Below, one piece after another: positions 1 to 10,554 of a stretch of 64,000 bases of DNA. The notes beneath the pieces were generated by a model. It worked only from the letters and a program-made list of their open reading frames with translations, was not told the origin of the DNA and ran no database searches. The stretch is from assembly GCA_963995505.1 (NCBI GenBank), contig OZ023198.1:1736001-1800000 (forward strand), given 5' to 3'. Source of the stretch: Hypericum androsaemum (taxonomy: Eukaryota > Streptophyta > Magnoliopsida > Malpighiales > Hypericaceae). Numbering within the stretch: the first letter of the stretch is position 1; each line of letters begins with the position of its first letter. A program made the translations under genes and the position numbers.

Positions 1-1615
1 GTTCTCGTTGATTAATAATAATAAAAAAGCAGATTGAAACCATGTTTATGTTGGGTAAAGAAAATTAAAGTGAAATATTTGTATTTGGAATTAGTTTGTA
101 GAAAAGTAAATAATTTGTTGTTGATTGCGTGATATTTAGAAAGTTGGTAAAAAGTATTTTAGATTTTTGTTTGCTATAGAGGTTTAATATGTTCTCTATT
201 ATAAATTGCACATTTAGAGGTCCTTATGTTAGGCCACTACCACACATTTTTTTGGCTGGGTACCTCTTACACAGAGGTTAATTAACCTTAATTAAGTTCT
301 ATGAATTGTTGTATGAACTAAGACGAGCTACCCTCTACGCTACAACTTAATAGTGCACTAGTAGATTATGCTCCAAAAAAAAGATGAAAAAATTTGAAAA
401 TTCATTTTTTTGTTTTCCGAAATTGCAGTCTATATACAATGTGACATATCTATCTTTGTAATTGTTGTCGTTTCGCTCCAAACTATACTAAAATTATTTT
501 ATCAATAAAAAATTTCTAGGCCACTGCTATTTAAAAAAACTCATCTCAAGTGGTAAAAGCTGAGTAGGAATATGAACTTGTAGTCTATTTACCATAGTTC
601 AATTCTTAGATGTGTAAAAAGTTTTACTTATAAAAATTGCACACAAACATTAATTATCTTATAGTTTTGAAACTTAACTATACTTTGAATATGGGAGGGA
701 AATAAAAAAGAGAAAAAAGCCGGAGAGATAAGAAGAAGTATGTGGCTGAAATGATAAATAGAATGCATATTTTTCCTTTGTATCAAAAACATTTTCTCCA
801 AATACATAACATTTATTTCCCTTAAAAACATTTTATATCCTTACATGTAATTTAATACTTAAAAACAATTGTCGGCTCATTATTTTTTTACCATATACTA
901 AAAATTTTCAATCTACACTACCTAACATTTATTAAAGCCAGCAATCAACTACTAATACCTACACCAACTACGGACTACCGCCGTAAATATGAAAATATTA
1001 TTTCAGTGGAATAAAATTTACTTACCAAAAAAAATATAATTTCAATCAGCATAATCAAACGGGCTCGGGACCGAGAAAAAGACCAAAAGGGTATGATCGT
1101 CGTATGAAGCATATGCTGGGGGCAAAATTGTCATGCTGTGTGGAGGACAGACATAACTCTTAAATAGACAATTTTTGGTTTATTAGTGGTACATACAAAT
1201 TACAATAGTTTAAATTTGAGTTGGATAAAAAAATTTAAACCGTGATAAATTTTTTTAACAAATAATTAAAATTATTATATTTTTAATAATTATAATTAAT
1301 TTTTTTAATTAAATTAAAATAACTTTATCCCCATTGTGATTCAAGTGTTTCGTGGTTCTTAAATAGACAACTACCGAAGTTTTTTTGTTCTGATGGAAGA
1401 CAACTACCTAAGTCAGTAGTAGCTGCAATTGCCATTATCAGTAGGGACCAATCTTCATAATGCACAAGGGCAGCTTTCTAATTTCAGCTGTACTTTCTTG
1501 CCACAATAGCATCTGGTGAATTTCCACCACGCAAAAATATTAAGCAATTTATCTTCTTTTTTCTTTTCATGAAAAAATATCGCAGACAAAGAAATACTGT
1601 GTCAGCACTATAGGC
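1..1615. other. AT-rich intergenic DNA
   Basis: No gene is supported here; the only open frames are short and of AT-rich composition. A stretch near 545-615 has a weak tRNA-like look (GTTCAATTC at its right, a GTGGTAAAAGC at its left) and could be an old SINE, but no flanking duplication was found, so it is not called separately. Confidence 0.6.
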
Positions 1616-1631
1616 AAATTAAATGAAATCT

Positions 1632-1800
1632 ACCAACGCAAAGTGGGTAGGATGGTAGCAGGTTCTGTCTTATTTTTCAGGAGTCGGTGGATCAATTCCC
1701 ACCCTTTGCGATGGCAAAATTTTGTTTGGGAGAAAAACAAAATCCAATGCCGTCTAGAGCCACGAAATAGCTAACTCGCCTAAATTTTCTTTACCAAAAA
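1632..1800 (+). mobile_element. tRNA-derived SINE, copy A
   Basis: A 169-bp retroposon with a tRNA-like head. A pol III B-box-like GGATCAATTCC lies at 1689-1699, with an A-box-like segment around 1645-1660. The 5' CGCAAAGTGGG can pair with CCCACCCTTTGCG just after the B box. The body ends in a short A-rich tail. It is flanked by a 16-bp target duplication (1616-1631 and 1801-1816; AAATTAAATGAAATCT, one mismatch), which defines both ends. A second copy of the family lies at 23765-23936. The duplication and tail are seen directly; SINE class is inferred from known plant tRNA-SINE architecture. Confidence 0.8.
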
Positions 1801-1816
1801 AAATTAAACGAAATCT

Positions 1817-2619
1817 TGCAATACCAAGAAACTTACCTTACTTCAGCTCCTAATGTCTCGATTAAGACGACCGAACAACGTGGTTTTATAGTGGTGAAGG
1901 ATGCGATATGATCTATTAATCTTTCTACGTAATTTTTCTTCTTCAGGATTAAAATTTGATAGGAATTCATTTAGCAATATAGTCATTTTATACTGTTCTT
2001 GGAAGTTGGAAAAATGGAAATGTAACAATTGTTCAAATTTCGTGTGCAACCCAGGGACCAAAGGACAAAGAGAGAGACATTGAGGGCTTTTATTGCAACT
2101 CATTATTGTTAGTCCTTGCTTGATGCATTAACCAATTGGCCAGCAGACAGGGGCCACTAACTAGATGGGTGCATAACTATATCGGTGGCGTTCAATTATT
2201 CTTCTGTTACAATTGCGGTGAAATTCAGAAGTTTCAAGTTTGAGTCGAAAAATTACGGTTGAAACTGCCGGACGAATTCGTACTGTTTCCCTACTCCCAG
2301 ACTCCCAGTTGTTGGGTGGTATGGTAGCGTAAGCTAGATTACCAAGTGTGTCTCTGCTTCGAAAAGGTATTATTCTTTTTCACTCTTTTCCACTGAAGTG
2401 TACAATCATAACTAATTATAAATTTTATCAAATTAATCGATAAATTAATAGAATTATGTGAGACCAAATTGTTTGGCCTATTCAGGCGATTAATTAGTCA
2501 ATTTTTCTTTTTCTAAAACAAAAGTCAATTTTTGCCCGGAGAGTCGCATAGCCACTCCACAATGGGACTGGATTTGGTCCTGGAACAAAGAATTCAGGAC
2601 CAATCTGCATGGCAACTTA
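1817..2619. other. Intergenic DNA without a recognised gene
   Basis: AT-rich sequence with overlapping short open frames on both strands between 1843 and 2103. None has a recognisable domain, and they shadow one another, so they are not called as genes. Confidence 0.5.
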
Positions 2620-3165
2620 TTCGATATATACAGAGTAAACTATTCGATCATAACTAAGTAGATCATTTGATCATAACTGAATAAACTATTCGCTAAATGG
2701 GTAGACCATTCTATTCGGGACAAGATTTGGTGCTGGAGAATTTTTATTAAAGGACACGCGGGGACTTTTTTGCAAAAATGTAAAAATATGGAAGGCAAAA
2801 TAAAAAAAATCCACAACCATTGAATCGTAACTGGGTAATCATTGTATCATAATTGGGTAAACCATGGTATCGTACCTGAGTAAACCATTGTATCGTAACT
2901 GAGTAAACTGGGACGGTTCTGATTTATCCGGGACGGGATAAACACAGACCATTGGATCTTCCAAGACAGTCCTAATTGGATTTGGCCTTCCATGACCAAA
3001 TCCGCTCCCATTGTATCCAACATTTTTTATCAGGAACAGTCCCAATTTATACAGGACGGGATAAAAACAGACCATTGAATCATAACTAGGTAGATCATTA
3101 AATCGTAATTGGGTAGACCATTGGATCATAACTGAGTAAACCATTGGATCGTCCCCGGGTCATGT
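2620..3165. repeat. Degenerate minisatellite
   Basis: Tandem array of about 23-30 bp units around the core ATTGNATCGTAACTGGGTA / ATCATAACTGAGTAAACC. At least twelve imperfect copies lie between 2625 and 3160. It is interrupted by a longer duplicated module, CGGGACGGGATAAACACAGACC near 2930 and a near copy near 3055. Short open frames across it (for example 2839-3144 minus) reflect repeat periodicity, not coding. Confidence 0.75.
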
Positions 3166-3993
3166 TTTCATATAAAACTACAATTTAGTTGATTTTTTTA
3201 ATATTTTAATTAGTCATGCTCACGAAACTTAAGTCCAAAGTTTAATCATTGTAGAGAAAATGAAATACTTTCCTGTTTTGGCAAGTAAAAGTTGAATTTT
3301 ATAAGAAATTATAGTAAATAAAAATATTGGTTTGAGACGAGTCAAATTAGCTTTTTTCCAAAAGTTCAAAATAAAAAAAAACGGACATGTTTAAGCTGGC
3401 CATCCCGATCTCATTAAACCACACAACCATCCAGTGGTAAGGATTAATTCTCAAAAACCAGTGGTAAGGACTCAAGAAGGTCCTGGTTTTAGGACAACCT
3501 ATTGGAAAAATCAAGTATAGGCAGCAACAACACAAATGTAGGCAGAGGCACAAGAACAACATGAAAGTAGAAAGCCAAAATAAAGCAAATTCTTGTATAT
3601 GCAGGCAATGCTGAAACAGATCCATTAAAGAGACGGGCGCACGCAACGAAGGTCGAATTGCAGGCATAAGCATAAAGGAATGTGAAACATTTACAGAGGA
3701 AATTGAAATGATTTGCCACAGCTTGCTTGAATGGAGCTTCATAACAGGGTTATACCATGTCGGTGATCCGAACATGGAAGAACGAGGATCAATGGATCAA
3801 AACAGAAATAATGGCATAATGGGCGTAACAACGAAATCGAGATTTCACCTCAGAAGATAAAAATCGATTGTCCCCGTCTCAAACAGAATCTGTATAAACT
3901 TGTCCCCATAAAATTTGAACCCAGGAGAAAAACAGCTACCAAACTCAACAAAAATATTCCAGAACAGTACTCAAAAGCACTACTACCAATCTT
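3166..3993. other. RPL9 3' flank, includes its 3' untranslated region
   Basis: DNA downstream of the minus-strand RPL9 stop at 3994. The 3' UTR must lie in the right part, but no decisive poly(A) signal could be fixed. A 142-codon minus frame at 3347-3775 has no recognisable domain and an odd Cys/Leu/Phe-rich composition; it is not called as a gene. Confidence 0.5.
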
Positions 3994-5210
3994 CTAACTC
4001 TCCTCCTCGAGAATGGTCCCTTTCTCGCTCACATAAATACCGTCAAGAAACTTGCGGATATCCTTATTCTTGACATGACATTTCTGATTCACAAAAAACA
4101 GAACCAATGTTAACAACCGGCAAGCAATGCAGATAACATGAGCATGTCACAGGCCAATGCTTACCTGATTAATCAATGCACAAGAGCGAGATACTAGCTC
4201 AATGTCATTGCCATCCAATATCAGCTCGTCCTTGACCTTCTCGGACCGCAGAATGGAAACCCCATCAAGCATATCAACCTTCCTCACCTGGTAAAGTACA
4301 GAAACAAACGTAACCAATTAAGAGCACAACATACTGCAACAACACATCAATCAGCCAAATGAGCACAAAATTCTCCAGTTCATATCCCTGTTAAGGAAGT
4401 TTTACTCTTCAGAATGGACCACACTTCGTAACAAACAAACCAACGGGTCAGGAATCGGGCGGTGCGCCATCTACTTCCCAAGGAAACTGAAAATTCTTAA
4501 ACCAAAAAATGAACCAAGTAACAACATAGCATCCCCAAAGATTCACTACTGCAAAATCCACAACAGAACAATGCATAGCAACAACGCAATCAAAACACGT
4601 TTCACACAGCCGATCTTTTCGCAACGAACACATCAACCAGCCAAATGCACACAGCATTCGGCAGCGTACACAAGGAAGTTCATAATTCTAAAACGAACCA
4701 TATAACATAGCATCTCCAAATTTCCCTAATGCAAAACCCGCGAGAGCTCAATATACAGCAACAAAGCAATCAATCAACTGTCGATCTTTCCGCAACGAAC
4801 AAATCAATCATCAATGAGCCAGTAACCGGGGGTACCTTCTTCTCCCCGAGGAAGTTCCTGATCTCGATGGACCGGCTCCCGTTGGTGATGGAGGCATTGA
4901 TGGGGAAGTGAGCATACACGAATCGCATCTTGTACCGGTACCCCCTGGTGACCCCGGTGATGAGGTTATCGACGTGGCTGAGTGCGGTGCGAATGGCTGC
5001 GCTCGTCTTTCGGGACCCGAACCACGCGTCGATCTTGAGCTTCCGCTTCCCGGTGGCCTCGTCCCTCATGAGGTGGAAGTCCAAGTTCAGGTGCTTGAAG
5101 TTCTTCCTTAGCTTCCCCCTCGGGCCCTCAACATCTATCACCTTCGCGTTGACCTTGATCTTCACGCCGTCCGGGATGTCCATCGTCTCCGACGAAAGTA
5201 TGGACTTCAT
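3994..5210 (-). CDS. 60S ribosomal protein L9 (uL6), three exons
   Basis: Cytosolic large-subunit ribosomal protein of the uL6 family, a structural component near the GTPase-associated centre of the 60S subunit. Exons read on the minus strand are 5210-4836 (125 codons), 4287-4165 (41 codons) and 4083-3994 (29 codons plus TAG), giving 195 residues, close to the usual 194 of plant RPL9. Both introns (4835-4288 and 4164-4084) are GT-AG and phase 0. Family landmarks include the start [23 protein letters not shown] at residues 28-34, [34 protein letters not shown] in exon 1, [10 protein letters not shown] closing exon 2, and [15 protein letters not shown] near the end. The ATG is the conserved family start. 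All exons join in frame without lesions. The upstream side carries telo-box motifs typical of ribosomal protein genes. Confidence 0.97.
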
Positions 5211-5230
5211 TTTTGCCGGAGGAGTTGGCT

Positions 5231-5290
5231 GTTAGGGTTTTTGGCGGAAGCAGAGAGAAACCCTAGGAGTGAGGAGGAGGGGGTTTTAAA
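5231..5290 (-). promoter_or_regulatory. Telo-box-bearing promoter/5' UTR of RPL9
   Basis: Immediately upstream of the RPL9 ATG the minus strand reads AAACCCTAAC (5240-5231), a telo-box found in plant ribosomal-protein and translation genes. A second, oppositely oriented AAACCCTAG lies at 5258-5266. A TTTAAAA near 5283-5289 could be a TATA-like element. Motifs are seen; their role is inferred from the known association of telo-boxes with translation-machinery genes. Confidence 0.6.
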
Positions 5291-5466
5291 GGGGACCCGG
5301 CCCGGGGCAGTTTGCAAGGAGGCGCATAAGATAATCGGTTATTGTCGATAGACCCTAGTATAGTTTCGGAAATTGCAGATTGGCCCTTTTGTAGGTTTTG
5401 TATATCCATTTCATTTTATCTGAAATCTTTTTAAGTTTTTGTTTGTTTGGAATCATTTAGAACTTC

Positions 5467-5787
5467 GAGTAAATTACACTCAGGTTCTTAGTCCATGTGG
5501 TAATTATAGATAATGTCTATGTTATTCAAACATTTAGTTCTTTCTTTAAATATTGGTCTCGGAATTCTGGCTGATGTTATCATATATTTTCTTTTTTCAT
5601 GTGAAATGACATTTATGCAGTATAATGGTCGTTTCACATGACCAAAAGAACAAACAATTAACTACTAATATCAGACAGGAACCCGAGAACAATATTAAAC
5701 AAAGAGCGAGGATGGCAACATATTTTTTTATGGTAGAGACCTTACCTGTAATTATGACATAGACCAACAAGCGAAGATAATTTTTCC
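5467..5787. mobile_element. Palindromic MITE, Mutator-like family
   Basis: A 320-bp near-palindrome. The left arm (from about 5467) is matched, inverted, by the right arm (to about 5787). Matching blocks include TGGTCTCGG..TTCTGGCTGATGTTA versus its complement near 5660-5690, and TTTCATGTGAAATGACAT versus GTTTCACATGACC. The same GTCTCGGG..CTGGCTGATGT block occurs in the terminal inverted repeats of the element at 6501-8948, so this is probably a foldback derivative of that family. Exact ends are uncertain; no clean 9-bp duplication was found. Confidence 0.6.
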
Positions 5788-6500
5788 TTTAATTTTTAGG
5801 CACTTTGTCCAAAATATGTTGATTGAAAACTTAAAGCGTCAAAAAAATAAGTCAAACTTGTCCAAGAATATTTAATTTGATCCTCGTCCAATTCTGGTCC
5901 ATAAAAATTAGAAGCGGGCTTTAAATTTTTTCTACAATTTAGATGACCAAAATATGAATTGATTTGAATTACGTAAAATAAAATTTACATGAATTAAGTG
6001 TTACATTTATAAAAGTTCACAACTTAATACGTAACACCGTTCGCTATTTCAGTAAATCTATGGATTAGGTTTGTATCAAATTTGTCTTTATCGAGAAATG
6101 GAAGAAGCTATAAAAGATTTTGATCAAGCTTGTCTTCAAATTAAAGATTAGAACTTTACGGGTTCTAAAGTAGGGATTGGGTGCTGATGAGAACTAATCA
6201 ATATGATAATGAACTTTAATCTTCTTAAGAAAAATGTGAATTCAATGCTCATGAAAGAAAATGACATCAGACTAGATGACTATTAGACCTAGGGGCGACT
6301 ATGATTCGAATCTTAGGATCCAAAATTGGAGTTTCGAAATTAAATTCGAAACCACGGTCAAGGTTTCAAAAATTATTTCAAACTTTCTAAAAAAAATTTA
6401 GTTACGGTTGTGGTTTTTTCAGAACTTAAATTGGAGATTCTGGAACTACAATCAGAGATTCGGAATCATAGTTAACCCCTTCAATTCTTAAAAAATTAAA
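5788..6500. other. AT-rich intergenic DNA
   Basis: No coding signal. Between about 6290 and 6480 there are repeated GGAGATTCTGGAAC / GAGATTCGGAATC phrases that look like a decayed repeat; similar wording recurs near 9130-9230 on the other side of the adjacent Mutator-like element. Confidence 0.4.
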
Positions 6501-7589
6501 GGGCAAGCCTCAGGTATTTGGCTTATGCATAATTAAGACTAGGGTCTCTGTTATTTGAAATATTATTTTGTCGTCATTTCTTTTTGTTTAAATATTGATC
6601 TCGGGTCCCTGGCTGATGTCAGTATATATTTTTTCATTTTTTAGTCTTGTGAAATTACTTTTATACCCTTACACAAAAACTCACCTCCCTCCTCCCCTCC
6701 GGTGACTCGTCTCTCTCCTCTCCTCCATACCAGAAGCTTTAATTTTTTTTTTGGAAACTAGAAGCTATTATTAGAACGTAATTAGAACCGAGATTTACTC
6801 TTCAAACCCTAATTACAACTCAGCTTCTGGTCTTGTTCCTTCCGCTTCAGAGAATTTTCATGAATTGACTCTCTCTCTCTCTCTCTCGCCTTACAAGAAA
6901 TTGACCCAATCTCTAAATCGACCCAATTAGGAAGCCTCATCGCCCCATTTTTTGGCGTCGGCGGCGGGTTCTCGTCGGTGGCGGGTCTCGACGGGCCAAC
7001 TTAGGAACCATCAGGCACAAGGATTCGACGGGCCCACACCATGGCAGTCAAATTCCGTCTTCCAATTCCAATTCCTTATCGTAATAGTTCCGCTGGACCT
7101 ACGAAAATTTTGGTTGATGAATGGGTTGCCCTTTTTTATTTTTATTTCTGTTCAAGTGGTCAAATCTGGGTTTTGTTGGACTTGCTCTCTGTTCAACAAG
7201 ATGTGCGTCCTTTCTTGGTGGAGATGCCAAGTTCATGTTCTCTGTTCAAGTTATGGCCTCCCTTTTCTTGGAGATGCGATGTTCTTTGGTTCCTGGAAGG
7301 AAGAAGATTATTCCTAAAAAAAAGGAAGGAAGAAGGTTAAGCCGAAGAGGAGGGGCAGAGGGAAAGAGGGAAGGAGAGAGAAAAAGAGTGGCTTTGGCCC
7401 CCAAAATTGGCCGATACACCAACTGTAAATGATCACACGACTGCTCCAGCCGTTTCAGAAAGCCCGGGCCGAGCTCGAAGGTTGCCATCCACAGAAGATC
7501 AGGGTTTAACCGGTCTCAAATTCAGTGGAGACATGGATAATCTCGGATCAAAGGGGATTTAATAGTAAGGAGGGGCAATATTGGTAAAT

Positions 7590-8035
7590 TCCTTTTAACA
7601 AATCATTTGAATGGTATTGGTTTTAATCTACTTCGATATTGGTATTCTTCTTTTCGAATATTAGTATACTATTTCTAAATTATTGGTATCCTTATACTCT
7701 GATATTGGTATAATTTTTATTTAATATTGGTATCTTTTTTCTCGAATATTGGTATACTGCTTCTATATTATTGGTATCATTATACTCTCATATTGGTATA
7801 GTTCTTATCTAATATTGGTATCATTCATCTATGATATTGGTATCTTTTACTCAAATTTAAAAATATTCCATCTTACATTATAAGTGAACAAGTATACACG
7901 TATACCATTTGAATGGTATTGGTATCCTTGTTCTACGATATTGGTATCTTTGTTCTAAGATATTGATATCCTTCTACTATAATATTGGTATCCTTCTGTT
8001 CGGATATTTGTATTATTTTTCTCTGATATTGGCCA
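7590..8035. repeat. TATTGGTAT minisatellite
   Basis: About fifteen imperfect units of roughly 25-30 bp built on the core GATATTGGTATCCTT / AATATTGGTATAC, tandem with one short interruption near 7850-7905. It lies wholly inside the Mutator-like element. Tandem structure is seen directly; no function is implied. Confidence 0.85.
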
Positions 8036-8049
8036 TACCCAAGCTAGGC

Positions 8050-8310
8050 AAAGGTGCGGGCGGTCCTTGGTAAAAAATGCCGCATTAGGGTAAATCCCGT
8101 ATCCCCGGGCCGACCTCCTCCCCCCTCATCGAAGGGCTCCATCAGCCCGAACACGTTGAGCTTGTCCTTGGCGAGCAGAGCCGTTGTCGTCTCCGGCTGG
8201 AACCGAGCCTTGGCAGGAGCGATCACGGAGTGGAGGAGCAAAACATCGTCGTTCACCGCCCCGTCGCCATGCAGCGAGGAAGAGAGGCGGAAGAGTTGTG
8301 CTATGATCTC
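8050..8310 (-). pseudogene. Captured gene fragment, SET-domain (ASHR2-like) protein
   Basis: On the minus strand a GC-rich segment reads as protein without introns: ...HSVIAPAKARF, TTALLAKDKLNVFGLMEPF, then after a frame change YGIYPNAAFFTKD. From memory these match the region of plant ASHR2-type SET-domain methyltransferases leading into the conserved YGIYP..FFNHDC block; the Asn-His-Asp-Cys core is altered and the copy ends there. It lies inside terminal inverted repeats, so it is best read as a fragment captured by the Mutator-like element. Frame break, truncation and loss of the core mean no functional product. Identity is by recognition only and was not searched. Confidence 0.5.
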
Positions 8311-8948
8311 ATTTTAATTTTTGTCCCCCATTGAAAATGATTCAATGCGTTTTTTCCCTCAAAAAACTCTGGTGTTAGCATGTGATATGGGGATTCTGTG
8401 TAGTTGATCTTCAGGGAGGGCAATGGGTGCTTTTGGATATAGATATAATATACCCATCACAAATGGGGATGCCTATTTTTTTTTGGATTTGAGATGAAAT
8501 ATTTTTGTTTTCCGAGGAAGAGAGGCGGAAGAGAGGAAGAAATTATTCGTGAAACCCTAATGGGGTGTGCCTGGATAAAAACTCGAAAATATCCCTGGTA
8601 AATTCTGGCCATCAGATCTATTAAAAAATGAATTTGATCAAATCCAATGGCCCAGAATTAGTCCATACTATGTGGACGACTTTTATGTAGTCCCCACTGA
8701 ATCCAAATCCGAAAAAGAGATGTAATTGTTATTTTTTTAAGAATATAAAAGTCATTTTACATGACAAAAAAAGAAAAAATTAAATGCTGATGTCAGCCAG
8801 GGACCCGAGACCAACGTTTAAACAAAAAGTGGGGACGGTAAAATAATATTTCGAATAGGAAGATACGGCTATTTTACAGAGACATGGTCAAACACAGAGA
8901 CTCTAACCTTAATTACAGCATAAGTCAAGGACCTGAGGACAATTTCCC

Positions 8949-10554
8949 AAAAATTATATCATCTATTATCAACTATCTTTTAATCTTTATTGGTTAATTG
9001 CTCTCTACTAATTCTCTCTCTCCGTAAAGTTAAAATAATACAAAAGCTTTGATTTCTTTGAAATTAGGAATATGTAAAATTTTTTTTTAATGAAACCTTG
9101 CAACCGAAAATTCTTACACTGTAACTGTAGATTTCGGGAACCATCGTGGAACCTTATTTCAAGGTTCCAAATACAGTTTCACCTTTTTAGAATCCTTTAG
9201 TTAACAGTTCCGGAACTCATGCAACTGCGAATTTCTTATTTTTAAAAAGATAAAAAATTCTAGTCAAATTCTTATTTTTAAAAAGATAAAGAGTAAACAT
9301 CTCGGTCTACTATAAAAAATAATGATTTTTGGTCCCATGAATTCTATTCTAGTTCTCCCGTTATCATTCCTAACTGACAGAATTACAAACACGATTAGAC
9401 TCTAAATATCAAAATTGCGGGAAAAAAAGGCACAAGTTAAAATGCGGCCCGTGACGACACCCGCTCCATGAAGTTGACAGTGTCGACCGTATTTTATGGG
9501 CTCCCCCCCAGCTGAAGGCCCACCGGAGCTATTTTTCCAAAACATGCAGGCCCGTTTCTTTAACGATGTAGAAAAGCAGTCGGAGGCTAGCAGGGTTTTT
9601 TTTATAAATGGATTAAATTTTATAAATATATTCTAAATATTTACTATCATGCCTAAAATTACATCACATCACTAAGCTCTTCTAAATGTCTCCATACATA
9701 GCTGTAAATTTTGATGTGCGAAGTCCGCTGTTGAGTTCGACCATCAAAACTGTTGAGTTCGACCATCAAAATTATTCATGAACTTAGAAAAGAATAGTAT
9801 AATTGAGAAGACATTCCTGGTTGCAAGATCTTGTTGACAGTTCAAAGGAAAATTTTACTACATACGTAAATGATTTACTGTATTCAAATATTTAAGAGAA
9901 ATATTTTTAAAAATGTGTTGTTTCTAAAAAAAGTACATATTTATTCTCTTAGATTTTATTGAAATTTTTTGTTGGCCTAAACATCGTTAGGTGGTACGAT
10001 GTTATCACTCTAGAATTATCTTTTTTCTCAAATTATTAAATATAAATGAATCAGATCAATCAATGATTATATTCACAAAGTTAAGAGGCGTCATGATTCC
10101 CCTCTTGATAAATTAATTCAACACAGGTCCAGTTGATTTGTTCACTTTTTAGAACCCGGATACAATCGGTCAAGAATTTGGTTTTATAAAGTTATTGAAC
10201 AAAAACGACGGTATTAAATTTTTTTAAATAAATATTCCATCAATACTTGACCATAAATACGAGAGATTAAAATAATAATTGGATACGGTTCAAACTTCAA
10301 CTTAAGCTCTAAAACAAAATTCAAAATTTGCACAGGGAGAACGTGGGTAGTTTTAATCCCCATTTTTCCCTGTAATTATCCTTGAAAAGCACGTTTAAAT
10401 CAAAAGAAAATCCCACTAACATCATTATCTATGGATCTATCTTCTTTTCAAGTTCAAAAAACGACAAAAAGATAAATGTACAATGGATATTATGATTATT
10501 ATTATCCCCCACACACAATAATCATAATTAAAGAAGAAACACCAAAACCCTACC
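8949..10554. other. Intergenic DNA and 5' flank of the gene at 10555
   Basis: No coding region recognised. A GC-richer island at about 9445-9565 contains several GGCCC/GGGCTC motifs of the plant site-II type, but no gene starts nearby. The last 150 bp before 10555 would hold the promoter and 5' UTR of the downstream gene; no clear TATA box could be assigned. Confidence 0.4.

Larger units (their letters stand above)
6501..8948. mobile_element. Non-autonomous Mutator-like element (Pack-MULE candidate)
   Basis: Long terminal inverted repeats bound a 2.4-kb element. The left arm (about 6501-6665) and the right arm (about 8725-8948, inverted) share blocks such as CCTCAGGT..TTGGCTTATGC, GTCTCTGT, CGAAATATTATTTT, and CTCGGGTCCCTGGCTGA. 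Both start GGG, and flanking A-rich 9-mers match 8 of 9 (AAAAATTAA at 6491, AAAAATTAT at 8949), a weak but compatible target duplication. The interior is GC-richer than its surroundings at 6950-7500 and 8040-8310, as expected for captured gene pieces, and holds a TATTGGTAT minisatellite. No transposase frame is present, so it would need a helper. The right arm carries an extra block of about 36 bp absent from the left. Confidence 0.7.

Noticed and set aside
545..615. tRNA-like segment, possible SINE or tRNA gene
   Set aside because: Only weak box matches, no cloverleaf and no flanking duplication found.
2839..3144. 101-codon minus frame
   Set aside because: Product of minisatellite periodicity; the protein repeats the unit.
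3347..3775. 142-codon minus-strand frame downstream of RPL9
   Set aside because: No domain, unusual Cys/Leu/Phe/His composition, no promoter or splice support; lies in likely RPL9 3' flank.
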